Assembly: GCA_945862325.1 (NCBI GenBank)
Contig: CAMAXZ010000029.1
Span: 1-50,220 of the forward strand
Source of the DNA: Klebsiella pneumoniae
GTDB taxonomy: Bacteria; Myxococcota_A; UBA796; SXON01
Length of the DNA: 50,220 nucleotides
Direction: 5' to 3'
Shown here: piece by piece, positions 16,617 to 24,723 of the stretch
Position numbering within the stretch: position 1 is the stretch's first letter
Layout of the letters: every line of letters begins with the position of its first letter
The notes under the pieces: generated by a model
What the model was told of the DNA's origin: nothing
Seen by the model: only the letters and a program-made list of their open reading frames with translations
The model's database searches: none
Made by a program: the position numbers and the translations under genes

Positions 16617-17510
16617 GTGCCGCCGCCGCGCTCCGAGCGATATCGCCAGTACGCCCGGGCGATCGTCCGCAGCCTGCGCCGCGGGGACCTCTTCCCCGCC
16701 GCGGGCCGGGTGCCACCGCGCGACGCGCCGGGCGGCACCACGCGGACCATCGAGCGTTTCGGTCGGTCGGAGCTCGATCACCTCGAGACGTCCGTGCACA
16801 GGGTCGCATTGCCGGGCCTCTCGCGCCCGGTGCGGATCCTGCACGTGACGGACGTGCACCTGCGTGAGCCCGACGCATGGAGCGAGCGGCTCGCGGCGCG
16901 CGTGGCCGCCGTGCCGTGCGACCTCGTGCTCATCACGGGCGATGTGGTGACGCGCGGGTGGACGGTGGCCGCGGTCGATCAGCTCCTCGGCGCGTTGCCG
17001 GCGGCGCCGCTCGGGCGCTGGGCCGTCATCGGCAATTGGGAGCGATGGAGCGGCGCGACGCCGGAGACGTGGGCGCCGTTGCTCGCGCGCCACGGCGTCC
17101 GACTGCTGCTCGACGAGTCGGTCGAGGTCGACGGGCTCACCCTCGTGGGGACCGACGACGCGCTGTCCGGCACGCCCGACCTCGCGCGCGCCTTCCGAGA
17201 CGTGTCGACACAACGGCCGTGCGTCGTGCTCACCCACTCCCCGGCGTTGTTCACCTCCATCCGTCCCTACCTGCCGAGCGGGGGCCTCGTGCTCGCCGGG
17301 CACACCCACGGCGGACAGGTGCGTCTCCCCGTCGTCGGGCCGGTCTTCCTCCCGCGCCAGAGCGGCGCGTACCCGTGGGGCTGGTACGGCGAAGCCGACA
17401 CGTGGTTGTTCGTCGGGCGGGGTCTCGGGTGGTCCGTGGCGCCTTTTCGTTGGCGCTGTCCGCCCGAGCTCGCGCGGATCGACGTTGGTGCTACACTTCC
17501 AATGACATGA
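16617..17510 (+). CDS. Metallophosphoesterase (calcineurin-like, YkuE/LpxH-like)
   Basis: 297 residues, GTG start one base after the previous stop. Calcineurin motifs in order: ILHVTDVHL (D-x-H, about 79-87), LVLITGDVV (GD), AVIGNWERW, LTHSP, and AGHTHGGQV (H-x-H). In the third motif the usual GNH[ED] reads GNWE, so the histidine is a tryptophan. GHTHGGQ plus VFLPRQSGAYPWGWY is the usual end of YkuE-type phosphoesterases. There is no clear signal peptide or membrane helix. Substrate unknown; lipid-linked or nucleotide phosphoesters are possible. Its stop overlaps the M28 peptidase start (ATGA). Confidence 0.85.
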   Translation: MPPPRSERYRQYARAIVRSLRRGDLFPAAGRVPPRDAPGGTTRTIERFGRSELDHLETSVHRVALPGLSRPVRILHVTDVHLREPDAWSERLAARVAAVPCDLVLITGDVVTRGWTVAAVDQLLGALPAAPLGRWAVIGNWERWSGATPETWAPLLARHGVRLLLDESVEVDGLTLVGTDDALSGTPDLARAFRDVSTQRPCVVLTHSPALFTSIRPYLPSGGLVLAGHTHGGQVRLPVVGPVFLPRQSGAYPWGWYGEADTWLFVGRGLGWSVAPFRWRCPPELARIDVGATLPMT

Positions 17511-18484
17511 ACCCTCGGCTGCGCTCCGCCCTCTTCCTGGTCGCCGCCTTCGTCGCCCCGCTCGTGTGTGTCCCGTTCATCGTGATGCCGGGCGAGCGTC
17601 ACGAGGGGCCGCTGCCGGCCCTCACCGACGTCCAGACCGACGCGGCCCTCCGGATCGAGGCCACGGTCCACGTGCTCGCGGGGCAGATCGGAGAGCGAAA
17701 CCAGCACCGCGCCCCCGAGGCCCTCGTCACCGCCGGCGAGTGGATCGAGCGGCAGCTCGTGGCGATCTTCGGGCGCGTCGACCGGCAGAGCTTCCGCACG
17801 TGGAAAGGGGAGGCGTTCAACATCGAGGCCCGGGCTGTCGGGCAGGGGAGCTGCGTCGTCGTCGTCGGCGCGCACTACGACAGCGCCATCGGCACCCCAG
17901 GGGCCGACGACAACGCCAGCGGTGTCGGCGCCATGATCGAGCTCTCGCGGCGCTTCGCCACCCGCCCGGCCCCGTGCGCCACGCGTTGGGTCGCGTGGAC
18001 CAATGAAGAACAACCCTGGTTTCAGGACGAGGGGCAAGGCAGCCTCGAACACGCGCGGGCCTTGCGCGCGGAAGGCGTGCGCGTGGCCGCGGTGTACTCC
18101 CTCGAGACCCTCGGGTGGTACGACGACCGCGAGAGCACCCAGGTCTACCCCTTCCCGATGGGCCTCATCTACCCGTCGGTCGGCAACTTCGTCGCGTTCG
18201 TGGGGGACGCGCGCAACGTGCGGCTCGTCCGGGCGTCGGTGGCGTCATTCCGGGCCAACGCGCCGTTCCCGTCGGAAGGGGTCGCGGCGCCCGGGTGGAT
18301 CCCCGGGATCACGTGGTCGGACCACGCGGCGTACTCCGCGCTGGGCATGCCGGCGGTCATGGTGACCGACACGGCGATGTATCGCAATCCGGCGTATCAC
18401 ACGGCGCAGGACCGCACGATCGACGCAGCGCGCGTCGCCCGTGTGGTCGACGGGCTCGAGGCGGTCATCCGCGCGACGCGCTGA
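17507..18484 (+). CDS. M28-family zinc aminopeptidase, membrane-anchored or secreted
   Basis: 325 residues. An N-terminal segment ALFLVAAFVAPLVCVPFIV (9-27) is a membrane anchor or signal. The M28 zinc site is clear: GAHYDSAIG (His ligand), GADDNASGVGAMIEL (bridging Asp), WTNEEQPWF (catalytic Glu-Glu), SLETLGWYDD (Glu/Asp ligand) and NPAYHTAQD (last His). Cocatalytic aminopeptidases of this family release N-terminal residues from peptides. It starts within the phosphoesterase stop codon. The end overlaps the convergent rhodanese gene by 20 bases. Confidence 0.9.
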   Translation: MNPRLRSALFLVAAFVAPLVCVPFIVMPGERHEGPLPALTDVQTDAALRIEATVHVLAGQIGERNQHRAPEALVTAGEWIERQLVAIFGRVDRQSFRTWKGEAFNIEARAVGQGSCVVVVGAHYDSAIGTPGADDNASGVGAMIELSRRFATRPAPCATRWVAWTNEEQPWFQDEGQGSLEHARALRAEGVRVAAVYSLETLGWYDDRESTQVYPFPMGLIYPSVGNFVAFVGDARNVRLVRASVASFRANAPFPSEGVAAPGWIPGITWSDHAAYSALGMPAVMVTDTAMYRNPAYHTAQDRTIDAARVARVVDGLEAVIRATR

Positions 18485-19064
18485 CGGCCTGCTCTGGGAG
18501 CGACACACGCACCCAGAACCCCTGTGTGTCACGGAACCGCAGCTCGATCGCGCCCTCGTGGGGGCCGATGATCTCCGCGGAGACCTCGCGGCCGATGGGC
18601 ACCCCGTCGACGATGGTGTCGGCCGCCAGGAGCACACGCGCGCCGGGCGTCGGCGCCCGCACGGCGTGTGGCCCGGGCGCGGCGCCGATGCCGGGAGCGA
18701 GCGACCAGGCGTCGAAGCCTTGTTCGCGCAACCAGTGCGCGACACCGAAGCTGCGTGCGCCGGCGGCGCAGACGACCACGATGCGGCGGTCCCGCGGCAG
18801 ATCCGCGAGGTGATGCGGCACGAGGTCCATCGGGATCGTGCGCGCGGCCACGTCGGTGCCCCAGGCGAGCTCGCCCGGCTCGCGTACATCGAGCAGGAAG
18901 CTGCCGTTCGGCACCGCTTCGACCTCGAGCTCCGCTTCGGGCTCAGGCTCGGAGGCCGGCGCCGGCGCGGAGGGCGGGGACGTTGCCGCGGCGGCTCGCG
19001 GCGCGGGCCCTCGGACGCGATCGAGCAGGGTTCGCGCGAGCTGACGAAGACGGCTGCCGGCCAT
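18465..19064 (-). CDS. Rhodanese-domain protein with C-terminal unknown domain
   Basis: 199 residues. Residues 1-50 are basic then Pro/Ala/Glu-rich and probably unstructured. Residues about 52-115 are a rhodanese domain: FLLDVREPGELAWG, then RRIVVVCAAGARSFGVAHWL with active-site Cys99, which in rhodaneses carries a persulfide. The last 80 residues (VLLAADTIVDGVPIGREVSAEIIGPHEGAIELRF...) look like a small beta-barrel of unknown role. Start ATG 19064 is the first Met and leaves 46 bases to the divergent lipoprotein. Sulfur-transfer or thiol-redox sensing are plausible. Confidence 0.8.
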   Translation of the reverse strand: MAGSRLRQLARTLLDRVRGPAPRAAAATSPPSAPAPASEPEPEAELEVEAVPNGSFLLDVREPGELAWGTDVAARTIPMDLVPHHLADLPRDRRIVVVCAAGARSFGVAHWLREQGFDAWSLAPGIGAAPGPHAVRAPTPGARVLLAADTIVDGVPIGREVSAEIIGPHEGAIELRFRDTQGFWVRVSLPEQAVSASRG

Positions 19065-19110
19065 GCGTCGGGTTATCCCGCTCCGCTCATCCTCGACGTA
19101 GGACGCCTCG

Positions 19111-19644
19111 ATGCGACGCCTCGCCCCCCTGCTGATGCTCGTTCCTGTGGCGTGCGCCACGCTCTTGAACTTCACGGTCGAGCAGACCGCGTCCACCGAC
19201 GTGCAGGGCAGCGCCCTCGGTGGGCTGCTCGCCGTGGTGGACCTCGGCGAACTGTCGAGCCTCGACGTGGCGGTGGCGCAGGAGCTCGAGAACCAGGGGG
19301 TCGCGCCGGGCGACGTGTCCGAAGTGCTGGTCGTGTCGCTCGAGCTCGACGGTCGGGACGGCGCGGCGATCGACTTCATCGACACGCTCGACGTGACGAT
19401 CGAAGCCGACGGGCTGGATCCGCTCCGCATCGCGTGGGTGGACGAGGTGCCCGATGGCGCCACCCACGTCGCGCTGACCGTCACCGACGCGGACCTCGCC
19501 GACTATGTCAGCGCGCCTTCGATGACGATCGTCACGGACGCCTCCGGGACAGCGCCTGCCGACGACGTGACGCTCGACGCCACGATCGTGCTCTCCGTCA
19601 CGGCGACGCCCCAAGGGGCCTGCAACGCGCTGTCCGCGGGCTGA
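19111..19644 (+). CDS. Hypothetical lipoprotein or exported protein
   Basis: 177 residues. N-terminus MRRLAPLLMLVPVACATLL has two arginines, a hydrophobic core and a possible lipobox PVAC. The rest is a negatively charged beta-rich domain (VTIEADGLDPLRIAWVDEVPDG..HVALTVTDADLADY) without recognisable motifs. AGGA lies 8 bases before the start. It is alone between the divergent rhodanese gene and the convergent GGDEF gene. Function unknown. Confidence 0.7.
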   Translation: MRRLAPLLMLVPVACATLLNFTVEQTASTDVQGSALGGLLAVVDLGELSSLDVAVAQELENQGVAPGDVSEVLVVSLELDGRDGAAIDFIDTLDVTIEADGLDPLRIAWVDEVPDGATHVALTVTDADLADYVSAPSMTIVTDASGTAPADDVTLDATIVLSVTATPQGACNALSAG

Positions 19645-19647
19645 CCG

Positions 19648-20559
19648 TCACTCGGCGAAGACGACTCGGTTTCGCCCTGAGTTCTTCGCGGCGTACAGCG
19701 CGGTGTCGGCGCGGGCGAGCAGGCCCTCGGCCGTGTTGCCTTCTTGCCACACCGCCCCGCCGATGCTGATCGTGATGGTGGTGTTCGGGAGCCCGAACGG
19801 TTGGCTCGCCACCGCGACCCGGGTGCGCTCCGCGACGATCAGCGCCCCCTCGTAGCTGGTCTCGACGAGCGCGATCCCGCACTCCTCGCCGCCGTACCGG
19901 CCCGCGTGATCGCAGGTTCGGAGGACCGAGCGGAGCACGCGGCCGATCTGCGCGAGCACACGGTCGCCGGTGGGGTGGCCCCAGGTGTCGTTGATGCGCT
20001 TGAAGTGGTCGACGTCCACCATGAGCAGCGCGAGGGAGCGGTTGTAGCGCCGCGCGCGCTCGACCTCGCGCGCGAGCTCGCGCAGGAAGGCGGTGCGGTT
20101 GAGGAGGTTGGTCAGCGAGTCGTAGGTCGCGAGGCGCACCAGCCGACGTTCGTGCTCGATCTCTCGCTCGTCGCGCTGCGAGTACGCGAAGGTGATCCCG
20201 CCGATTCGGATGCGGTCGTGCTCGCGCAGCAGCACCACCCCGCTGACCCGCTCGCCGTTGATGAGGGTGCCGTTCGTGCTGCCGAGATCCTCGACCTCGA
20301 CGACGGGGCCGTCGTCCGTCATGGCCAGCCGGACACAGGCGTGGCGTCGGGACGCGGTGGCGTCGGCGAGCGGGATCTCGCACGTCGGGTCGCGGCCGAG
20401 GATCGTGTTTCCAGGGCGCAGTTCGTGGAAACGGTGGACGTCGTCTCCCTCCAGCACCGAAAGGACGGGATGCTGCCGATGGGCGTGCAACGCCGGTGCG
20501 CTGTGCACCGTCGTGTCGTCCAGCCGGAAGTCGTCGTCGGGTGCCCCGGGCCGCGTCAT
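19648..20559 (-). CDS. FHA-GGDEF diguanylate cyclase
   Basis: 303 residues. An FHA domain (about 45-125) has the phosphothreonine-binding pattern TILGRDPTCEIPL...SRRHACV...DLGSTNGTLINGE. The GGDEF domain (140-303) carries YDSLTNLLNRTAF, DVDHFKRINDTWGH and the active-site loop RYGGEE (223-226); R214-T-C-D217 is a correctly spaced inhibitory I-site five residues before it. It therefore should make c-di-GMP, with product inhibition, and be tuned by a phosphothreonine signal from a Ser/Thr kinase. No membrane segment. It is the third gene of a coupled unit, its ATG overlapping the stop of the HTTM gene (ATGA). Confidence 0.93.
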   Translation of the reverse strand: MTRPGAPDDDFRLDDTTVHSAPALHAHRQHPVLSVLEGDDVHRFHELRPGNTILGRDPTCEIPLADATASRRHACVRLAMTDDGPVVEVEDLGSTNGTLINGERVSGVVLLREHDRIRIGGITFAYSQRDEREIEHERRLVRLATYDSLTNLLNRTAFLRELAREVERARRYNRSLALLMVDVDHFKRINDTWGHPTGDRVLAQIGRVLRSVLRTCDHAGRYGGEECGIALVETSYEGALIVAERTRVAVASQPFGLPNTTITISIGGAVWQEGNTAEGLLARADTALYAAKNSGRNRVVFAE

Positions 20560-21452
20560 GCCGTCGAGTGTAACGGATCCGACGTCCGATCCGCGCGTGG
20601 CCGGGCGGGTTCCACACCGCCCAACGAATGGAGCACCGGGTACAAGGCGAGCATCCCCCAGGAAAACAGGCCAAGGTCCATGGTGGCGGCGATGCCGAGG
20701 TGCATCGCCGCGCCGAACGCGAGCCACGTTCGGGCGTGCCGCGTGAACAGGAGTGGCGCGGTCAGCTCCAGCGCGATCGTGCCCCAGCCGAGCGCGCGGT
20801 AGACCGGAAGCGCCCACGCGGTCGCGACTGGGTCCAGCTGCGCGTTCAGGGGATCGGTGAGGATCCGGTAGAGCACGGGCGTGCCGTTGCGCGCGAGCCA
20901 ATGCGGTTGTTCCAACAGCTTTCCCGCCCCGGACGCAAGGTACACCACGACCACCAGGACGCGGATCGTGTCCGCGGGCCACGCCGGCACGCGGCCGGGC
21001 GGCGCGCGGCGCCCGAGCGCGAAGGCGCGGTGGGACCCGCTCGCGGCGAGGAGCAGCAGCACCGTTCGAAGCAGTCGATCGATCGCGCGGTCTCCCGGCG
21101 GGTAGAGGTGTCCCAACTGGGCGAGCGCGACGCACGCCACGACGAGCGCGGGGCGCGCGGCGACGCCGACCGCGCCCAGCGCCAGACCGCACACCGCCAC
21201 CAGCCACGCGGCGGGCCCGCCCCACGTGGGGGACAGGTCGTCCAGGATCGCGAGCGGATCGGAGCGATCGGTGAACCCGCCGGCGACGCGGGGGCGGAAC
21301 ACGTCGTGGACGAGCCCGAGCGGCGCGAGCGCGAGGAGGTCGACGAGCCAGGCGACACAGACGGCGATGCGGGTGGCCGCGAGCGGTCGGGGATCCACTT
21401 CCCGGAGCGCGTACGCGCGCCAGGCGCTCCACCAGCCTCCGAGCGGTGTCAC
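20556..21452 (-). CDS. HTTM-domain membrane protein (vitamin K-dependent carboxylase-like)
   Basis: 298 residues with about seven hydrophobic segments, for example AATRIAVCVAWLVDLLALAPL, LVAVCGLALGAVGVAARPAL, VLVVVVYLASGAGKLLEQP and WGTIALELTAPLLFT. The GAGKL..P.WL..GT..Y segment followed by ALELTAPLLF is typical of HTTM proteins, the horizontally transferred membrane domain shared with vitamin K-dependent gamma-carboxylase. Bacterial members lack known activity. GTG start overlaps the upstream gene's stop (GTGA), and its stop overlaps the GGDEF start. Coupling to a diguanylate cyclase is notable. Confidence 0.83.
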   Translation of the reverse strand: MTPLGGWWSAWRAYALREVDPRPLAATRIAVCVAWLVDLLALAPLGLVHDVFRPRVAGGFTDRSDPLAILDDLSPTWGGPAAWLVAVCGLALGAVGVAARPALVVACVALAQLGHLYPPGDRAIDRLLRTVLLLLAASGSHRAFALGRRAPPGRVPAWPADTIRVLVVVVYLASGAGKLLEQPHWLARNGTPVLYRILTDPLNAQLDPVATAWALPVYRALGWGTIALELTAPLLFTRHARTWLAFGAAMHLGIAATMDLGLFSWGMLALYPVLHSLGGVEPARPRADRTSDPLHSTA

Positions 21453-22066
21453 TTCGACTCGAGGGGGGGCGGCACGCCGCGGTGGGAGCGCACGACCCAG
21501 GTTGGCGCGCGCGTCTCGAACGCGTGCCGCACGCGCGGCTCGGTGCCGGGGAAGTCTCCGGCGGTGCACGTGAGGGTCACCAACGACACATCCGGCCATG
21601 TGTCGCGCGCCCGGCGCGCCACCCACGCGGTGAGCGCGTCGGCGTTCGGTGCGTCGACGTCGCCGCACGACGCGTCGACCACGGGGCGAATGCGCCGGTT
21701 GCGGAGGGGGCGCGCGAGCCAGCGGAGCGTCGGATCGTTCGAGCGATACACGAGCCGGTCGTCGACACGGATCTCCAGCCGCCGGACGGTGTACGCACCG
21801 TCACGGTAGAGGTGCCACAGTTGGTTGAGCCGGAGCGGGCGTTGAAGCACGTCGAGCCGGGCGGTGATCGGCTCGCGGAAGTTGCCGTTGAACCAAGCGA
21901 CCCGCGCGGCCGCACCCGCGAGCGGGTGGCCCACCTTCCGCGCGTACGCCTCCACCTCGGCCGGCTCGTCGAGCGTCTGTCCTCGGAGGAAGTCGAGCCC
22001 GGGCGCGCCGAGGAAGAGCAGAAGGAGCTGGAGCGCCAGGATGGCCGCGGCGCGCAGATCGTCCAT
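21449..22066 (-). CDS. Membrane-anchored hypothetical protein upstream of HTTM gene
   Basis: 205 residues. One N-terminal hydrophobic segment AAAILALQLLLLFLGAPG (6-23), then a soluble domain with WFNGNFREPITARLDVLQRP, LNQLWHLYRDGAYTVRRLEI and a long Arg-rich region. Proteins like this with NQ.W.L(F/Y) sequences often accompany HTTM-type genes, so it may be the soluble partner of the next protein; that is inference. Start ATG 22066 is used; a GTG at 22099 in frame adds 11 residues without a hydrophobic gain. First gene of a three-gene coupled unit ending in the FHA-GGDEF cyclase. Confidence 0.7.
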   Translation of the reverse strand: MDDLRAAAILALQLLLLFLGAPGLDFLRGQTLDEPAEVEAYARKVGHPLAGAAARVAWFNGNFREPITARLDVLQRPLRLNQLWHLYRDGAYTVRRLEIRVDDRLVYRSNDPTLRWLARPLRNRRIRPVVDASCGDVDAPNADALTAWVARRARDTWPDVSLVTLTCTAGDFPGTEPRVRHAFETRAPTWVVRSHRGVPPPLESK

Positions 22067-22162
22067 CGAGGCAACGTGACGCGGGGAGGCCGCCCGCACA
22101 ACGGTCGCGGGTGGAAGCGCACCGCGAAGCAGGTTAGCCGCGGCGGGCGCCTAGGGGTTCTC

Positions 22163-23560
22163 ATGCGGCCGCTCTACGACAACATCCTCGATTGCATCGG
22201 TGACACGCCCTGCGTGCGCCTCAACCGCATCACCGCCGGTATCGCCGGCGACCTCTACGCCAAGGTCGAGTACCTCAACCCGGCCAACTCCGTGAAGGAC
22301 CGCATCGCGGTCGCCATCATCGACGACCTGGAGAAGTCCGGGAAGCTGCGTCCGGGCGGCACGATCGTGGAAGCGACCAGCGGCAACACGGGCGCCGGGC
22401 TGGCCATGGTCGCCGCGGTCCGCGGGTACAAGACCATCTTCGTCATGGCCGACAAGCAGTCCGAAGAGAAGCGCGCCGCGCTTCGGGCCTACGGCGCCCG
22501 CGTGGTCGTGTGCCCGACCGACGTCGACGCAGACGATCCGCGTTCGTACTACAAGACCGCCGCGCGCCTGGTCGCCGAGACGCCGGGCGCCGCGTACGCG
22601 AACCAGTACCACAACCCGACCAACCCGCAGGCGCACTACCAGAGCACGGGCCCGGAGATCTGGGAGCAGTTCGAGGGCCGCATCGACGCCTTCATCGCCG
22701 GCCTCGGCACCGGCGGGACCATCACCGGCATCGGCCGGTACCTCCGCGAGCGGAACCCGAAGGTCAAGATTGTCGGCGTCGATCCTGTCGGGTCGCTGTA
22801 CTACGACTACTACCACACCGGTCAGATGACCACGCCGTTCAGCTACAAGGTCGAGGGCATCGGCGAGGACTTCCTCCCGAGCACGATCGACTTCCAGTAC
22901 ATCGACGACGTCGTCCGCGTCACCGACAAGGACTGCTTCCAGGTCACCCGGCGCCTCGTCCGCGAAGAGGGCATCTTCGGCGGCTCGTCGTGCGGCGCGG
23001 CGGTGGCCGGCGCGCTCAAGTGGATGCGCGAGAACGGCACGGAAGGCATGCGCGCCCTCGTGCTGCTCCCGGACAGCGGCGCCCGCTACTTGTCGAAGGT
23101 CTACAACGACAACTGGATGCGCGAGAACGGCTTCCTCGACCCGGAGACGGGCATGGGCTCCGTCCGCGACCTCCTCGAGCAGAAGGGCCGCGGTCGCGAG
23201 CTCGTCGCCGTCGGCCCCGACGCGCGCGTCACCGAAGTGATCGGCGTGCTGAAGCTGCACGGCGTCAGCCAGGTGCCCGTGGTTCAGGGCGACGCGGTGG
23301 TGGGCGTCGTGACCGAGAGCCGCCTGCTCGAGCGCGCGCTGGCCGGCACCCGCGGCGACGTCGCCGTGCGCGAGCTGGTCGAGTCGAGCTACTGCACGGT
23401 GGACGAGCGCACCGACATCGCGACGTTGGCCGAGCTGTTCAAGCGGAACAAGTTGGCGATCGTCATCGGCGAGGCCGGCAAGGCGCACGACATCATCACG
23501 CGCATCGACCTCATCGACTACATCGCGCACGTGACGGGTGCCTCGCGGGAGCGCGCGTGA
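22163..23560 (+). CDS. Cystathionine beta-synthase with C-terminal CBS domain pair
   Basis: Condenses serine and homocysteine into cystathionine (reverse transsulfuration). 465 residues. PLP lysine is Lys45 in NPANSVKDR, the substrate/phosphate loop is TSGNTG (72-77), and the GTGGTITGIGRYL glycine-rich phosphate loop follows. SSCGAAVAGAL is near 276-286. Two CBS domains span about 333-465 (LVAVGPDARVTEVIGVLKLHGVSQVPVV and CTVDERTDIATLAELFKRN), normally a SAM/adenosyl-ligand sensor. Start ATG 22163 sits behind AGGGG six bases upstream. It couples to the next gene by GTGA. Cysteine synthase is the alternative, but the CBS pair and the neighbour favour this call. Confidence 0.92.
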   Translation: MRPLYDNILDCIGDTPCVRLNRITAGIAGDLYAKVEYLNPANSVKDRIAVAIIDDLEKSGKLRPGGTIVEATSGNTGAGLAMVAAVRGYKTIFVMADKQSEEKRAALRAYGARVVVCPTDVDADDPRSYYKTAARLVAETPGAAYANQYHNPTNPQAHYQSTGPEIWEQFEGRIDAFIAGLGTGGTITGIGRYLRERNPKVKIVGVDPVGSLYYDYYHTGQMTTPFSYKVEGIGEDFLPSTIDFQYIDDVVRVTDKDCFQVTRRLVREEGIFGGSSCGAAVAGALKWMRENGTEGMRALVLLPDSGARYLSKVYNDNWMRENGFLDPETGMGSVRDLLEQKGRGRELVAVGPDARVTEVIGVLKLHGVSQVPVVQGDAVVGVVTESRLLERALAGTRGDVAVRELVESSYCTVDERTDIATLAELFKRNKLAIVIGEAGKAHDIITRIDLIDYIAHVTGASRERA

Positions 23561-24723
23561 AGCCCGGCGTTCCCGCTCCGCACTTCGACACCCTGGCCAT
23601 CCACGCGGGCCAGGAGCCCGACCCGACGACCGGCGCCGTCATGGTGCCGATCTACCAGGTGTCCACGTACGCCCAGGAGTCGGTGGGCGGGCACAAGGGC
23701 TATGAGTACAGCCGTACCGACAACCCCACGCGCACGCCGCTGCAGGCCAACCTCGCCGCGCTCGAAGGGGCGCGGCACGCGCTGGTGTTCGCGTCGGGCC
23801 TCGCGGCGACCGACACGCTCGTCCGCACCGTGGTGCGCCCGGGCGACCACGTGGTGTGCGGCGACGACGTGTACGGCGGCACGTATCGGCTGTTCGACAA
23901 GGTCCACCGCCACTGGGGCGTGTCCTTCTCCTACGCCGACTTCTCCACGGTGGACCCGGCGGCGGCCATCCCCGAGGGGACGCGTCTCGTGTGGTTGGAG
24001 ACCCCGACCAACCCGCTGCTCAAGGTGTCGGACATCGCGGCGGTCGTCGCGCGTGCGCGCGCCGTCGGCGCGCTGGTGGCCGTCGACAACACGTTCGCCA
24101 CTCCCGTGTTCCAACGGCCCCTCTCGCTCGGCGCCGACTTCGTCGTCCACAGCACGACGAAGTATCTCAACGGCCACAGCGACGTTGTCGGCGGCGCCGT
24201 GATGCTCAACGACGACGCGGCGTACGAGCGGCTGAAGTTCCTGCAGAACGCCGCGGGGGCCGTCCCGGGTCCGATGGATTGCTGGCTCACCCTTCGCGGG
24301 CTGAAGACGCTCCACGTGCGCATGGAACGACACATGCGGTCCGGACAGCTCATCGTGAGCCGGCTCGCGGAGCACGCCGAGGTGGCGCGGGTGTATCACC
24401 CGCTGCTCGCCTCCCACCCGAACCACGACGTCGCGGCGCGCCAGATGACGGGCTTCGGCGGGATGATCAGCTTCGAGCTCGCGGGTGACCTCGCGCGTGC
24501 GAAGCGCTTCGTCGAGGCGACGCGCATCTTCACCCTCGCCGAGAGCCTCGGCGGCGTCGAGAGCCTGCTCGAGACGCCGGCCCTGATGACGCACGCGAGC
24601 ATCGAGCCCGACAAGCGCCGGGCGATCGGCATCGCCGACGGGCTCATCCGCCTCTCGGTCGGCCTCGAGCACGTCGAAGACCTCTGGGCCGACCTCGAGC
24701 ACGCGTTCACCGCCTCCCGTTGA
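23557..24723 (+). CDS. Cystathionine gamma-lyase / gamma-synthase family enzyme
   Basis: 388 residues of the PLP Cys/Met metabolism family. FDTLAIHAGQEPDPTTGAVMVPIYQVSTY is the family N-terminus; YSRTDNPTR supplies the Tyr/Arg residues contacting the neighbouring PLP; Lys202 in HSTTKYLNGHSD is the PLP lysine; SLGGVESL and IRLSVGLEH close the enzyme. Next to cystathionine beta-synthase it most likely cleaves cystathionine to cysteine. Gamma-synthase activity cannot be excluded because the residues separating them are not decisive by eye. GTG start overlaps the CBS stop; the TGA in turn overlaps the next start (TTGA). Confidence 0.9.
   Translation: MKPGVPAPHFDTLAIHAGQEPDPTTGAVMVPIYQVSTYAQESVGGHKGYEYSRTDNPTRTPLQANLAALEGARHALVFASGLAATDTLVRTVVRPGDHVVCGDDVYGGTYRLFDKVHRHWGVSFSYADFSTVDPAAAIPEGTRLVWLETPTNPLLKVSDIAAVVARARAVGALVAVDNTFATPVFQRPLSLGADFVVHSTTKYLNGHSDVVGGAVMLNDDAAYERLKFLQNAAGAVPGPMDCWLTLRGLKTLHVRMERHMRSGQLIVSRLAEHAEVARVYHPLLASHPNHDVAARQMTGFGGMISFELAGDLARAKRFVEATRIFTLAESLGGVESLLETPALMTHASIEPDKRRAIGIADGLIRLSVGLEHVEDLWADLEHAFTASR

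Noticed and set aside
22067..22162. SAM-type riboswitch before cystathionine beta-synthase
   Set aside because: Only 96 bases, and no conserved core could be recognised.
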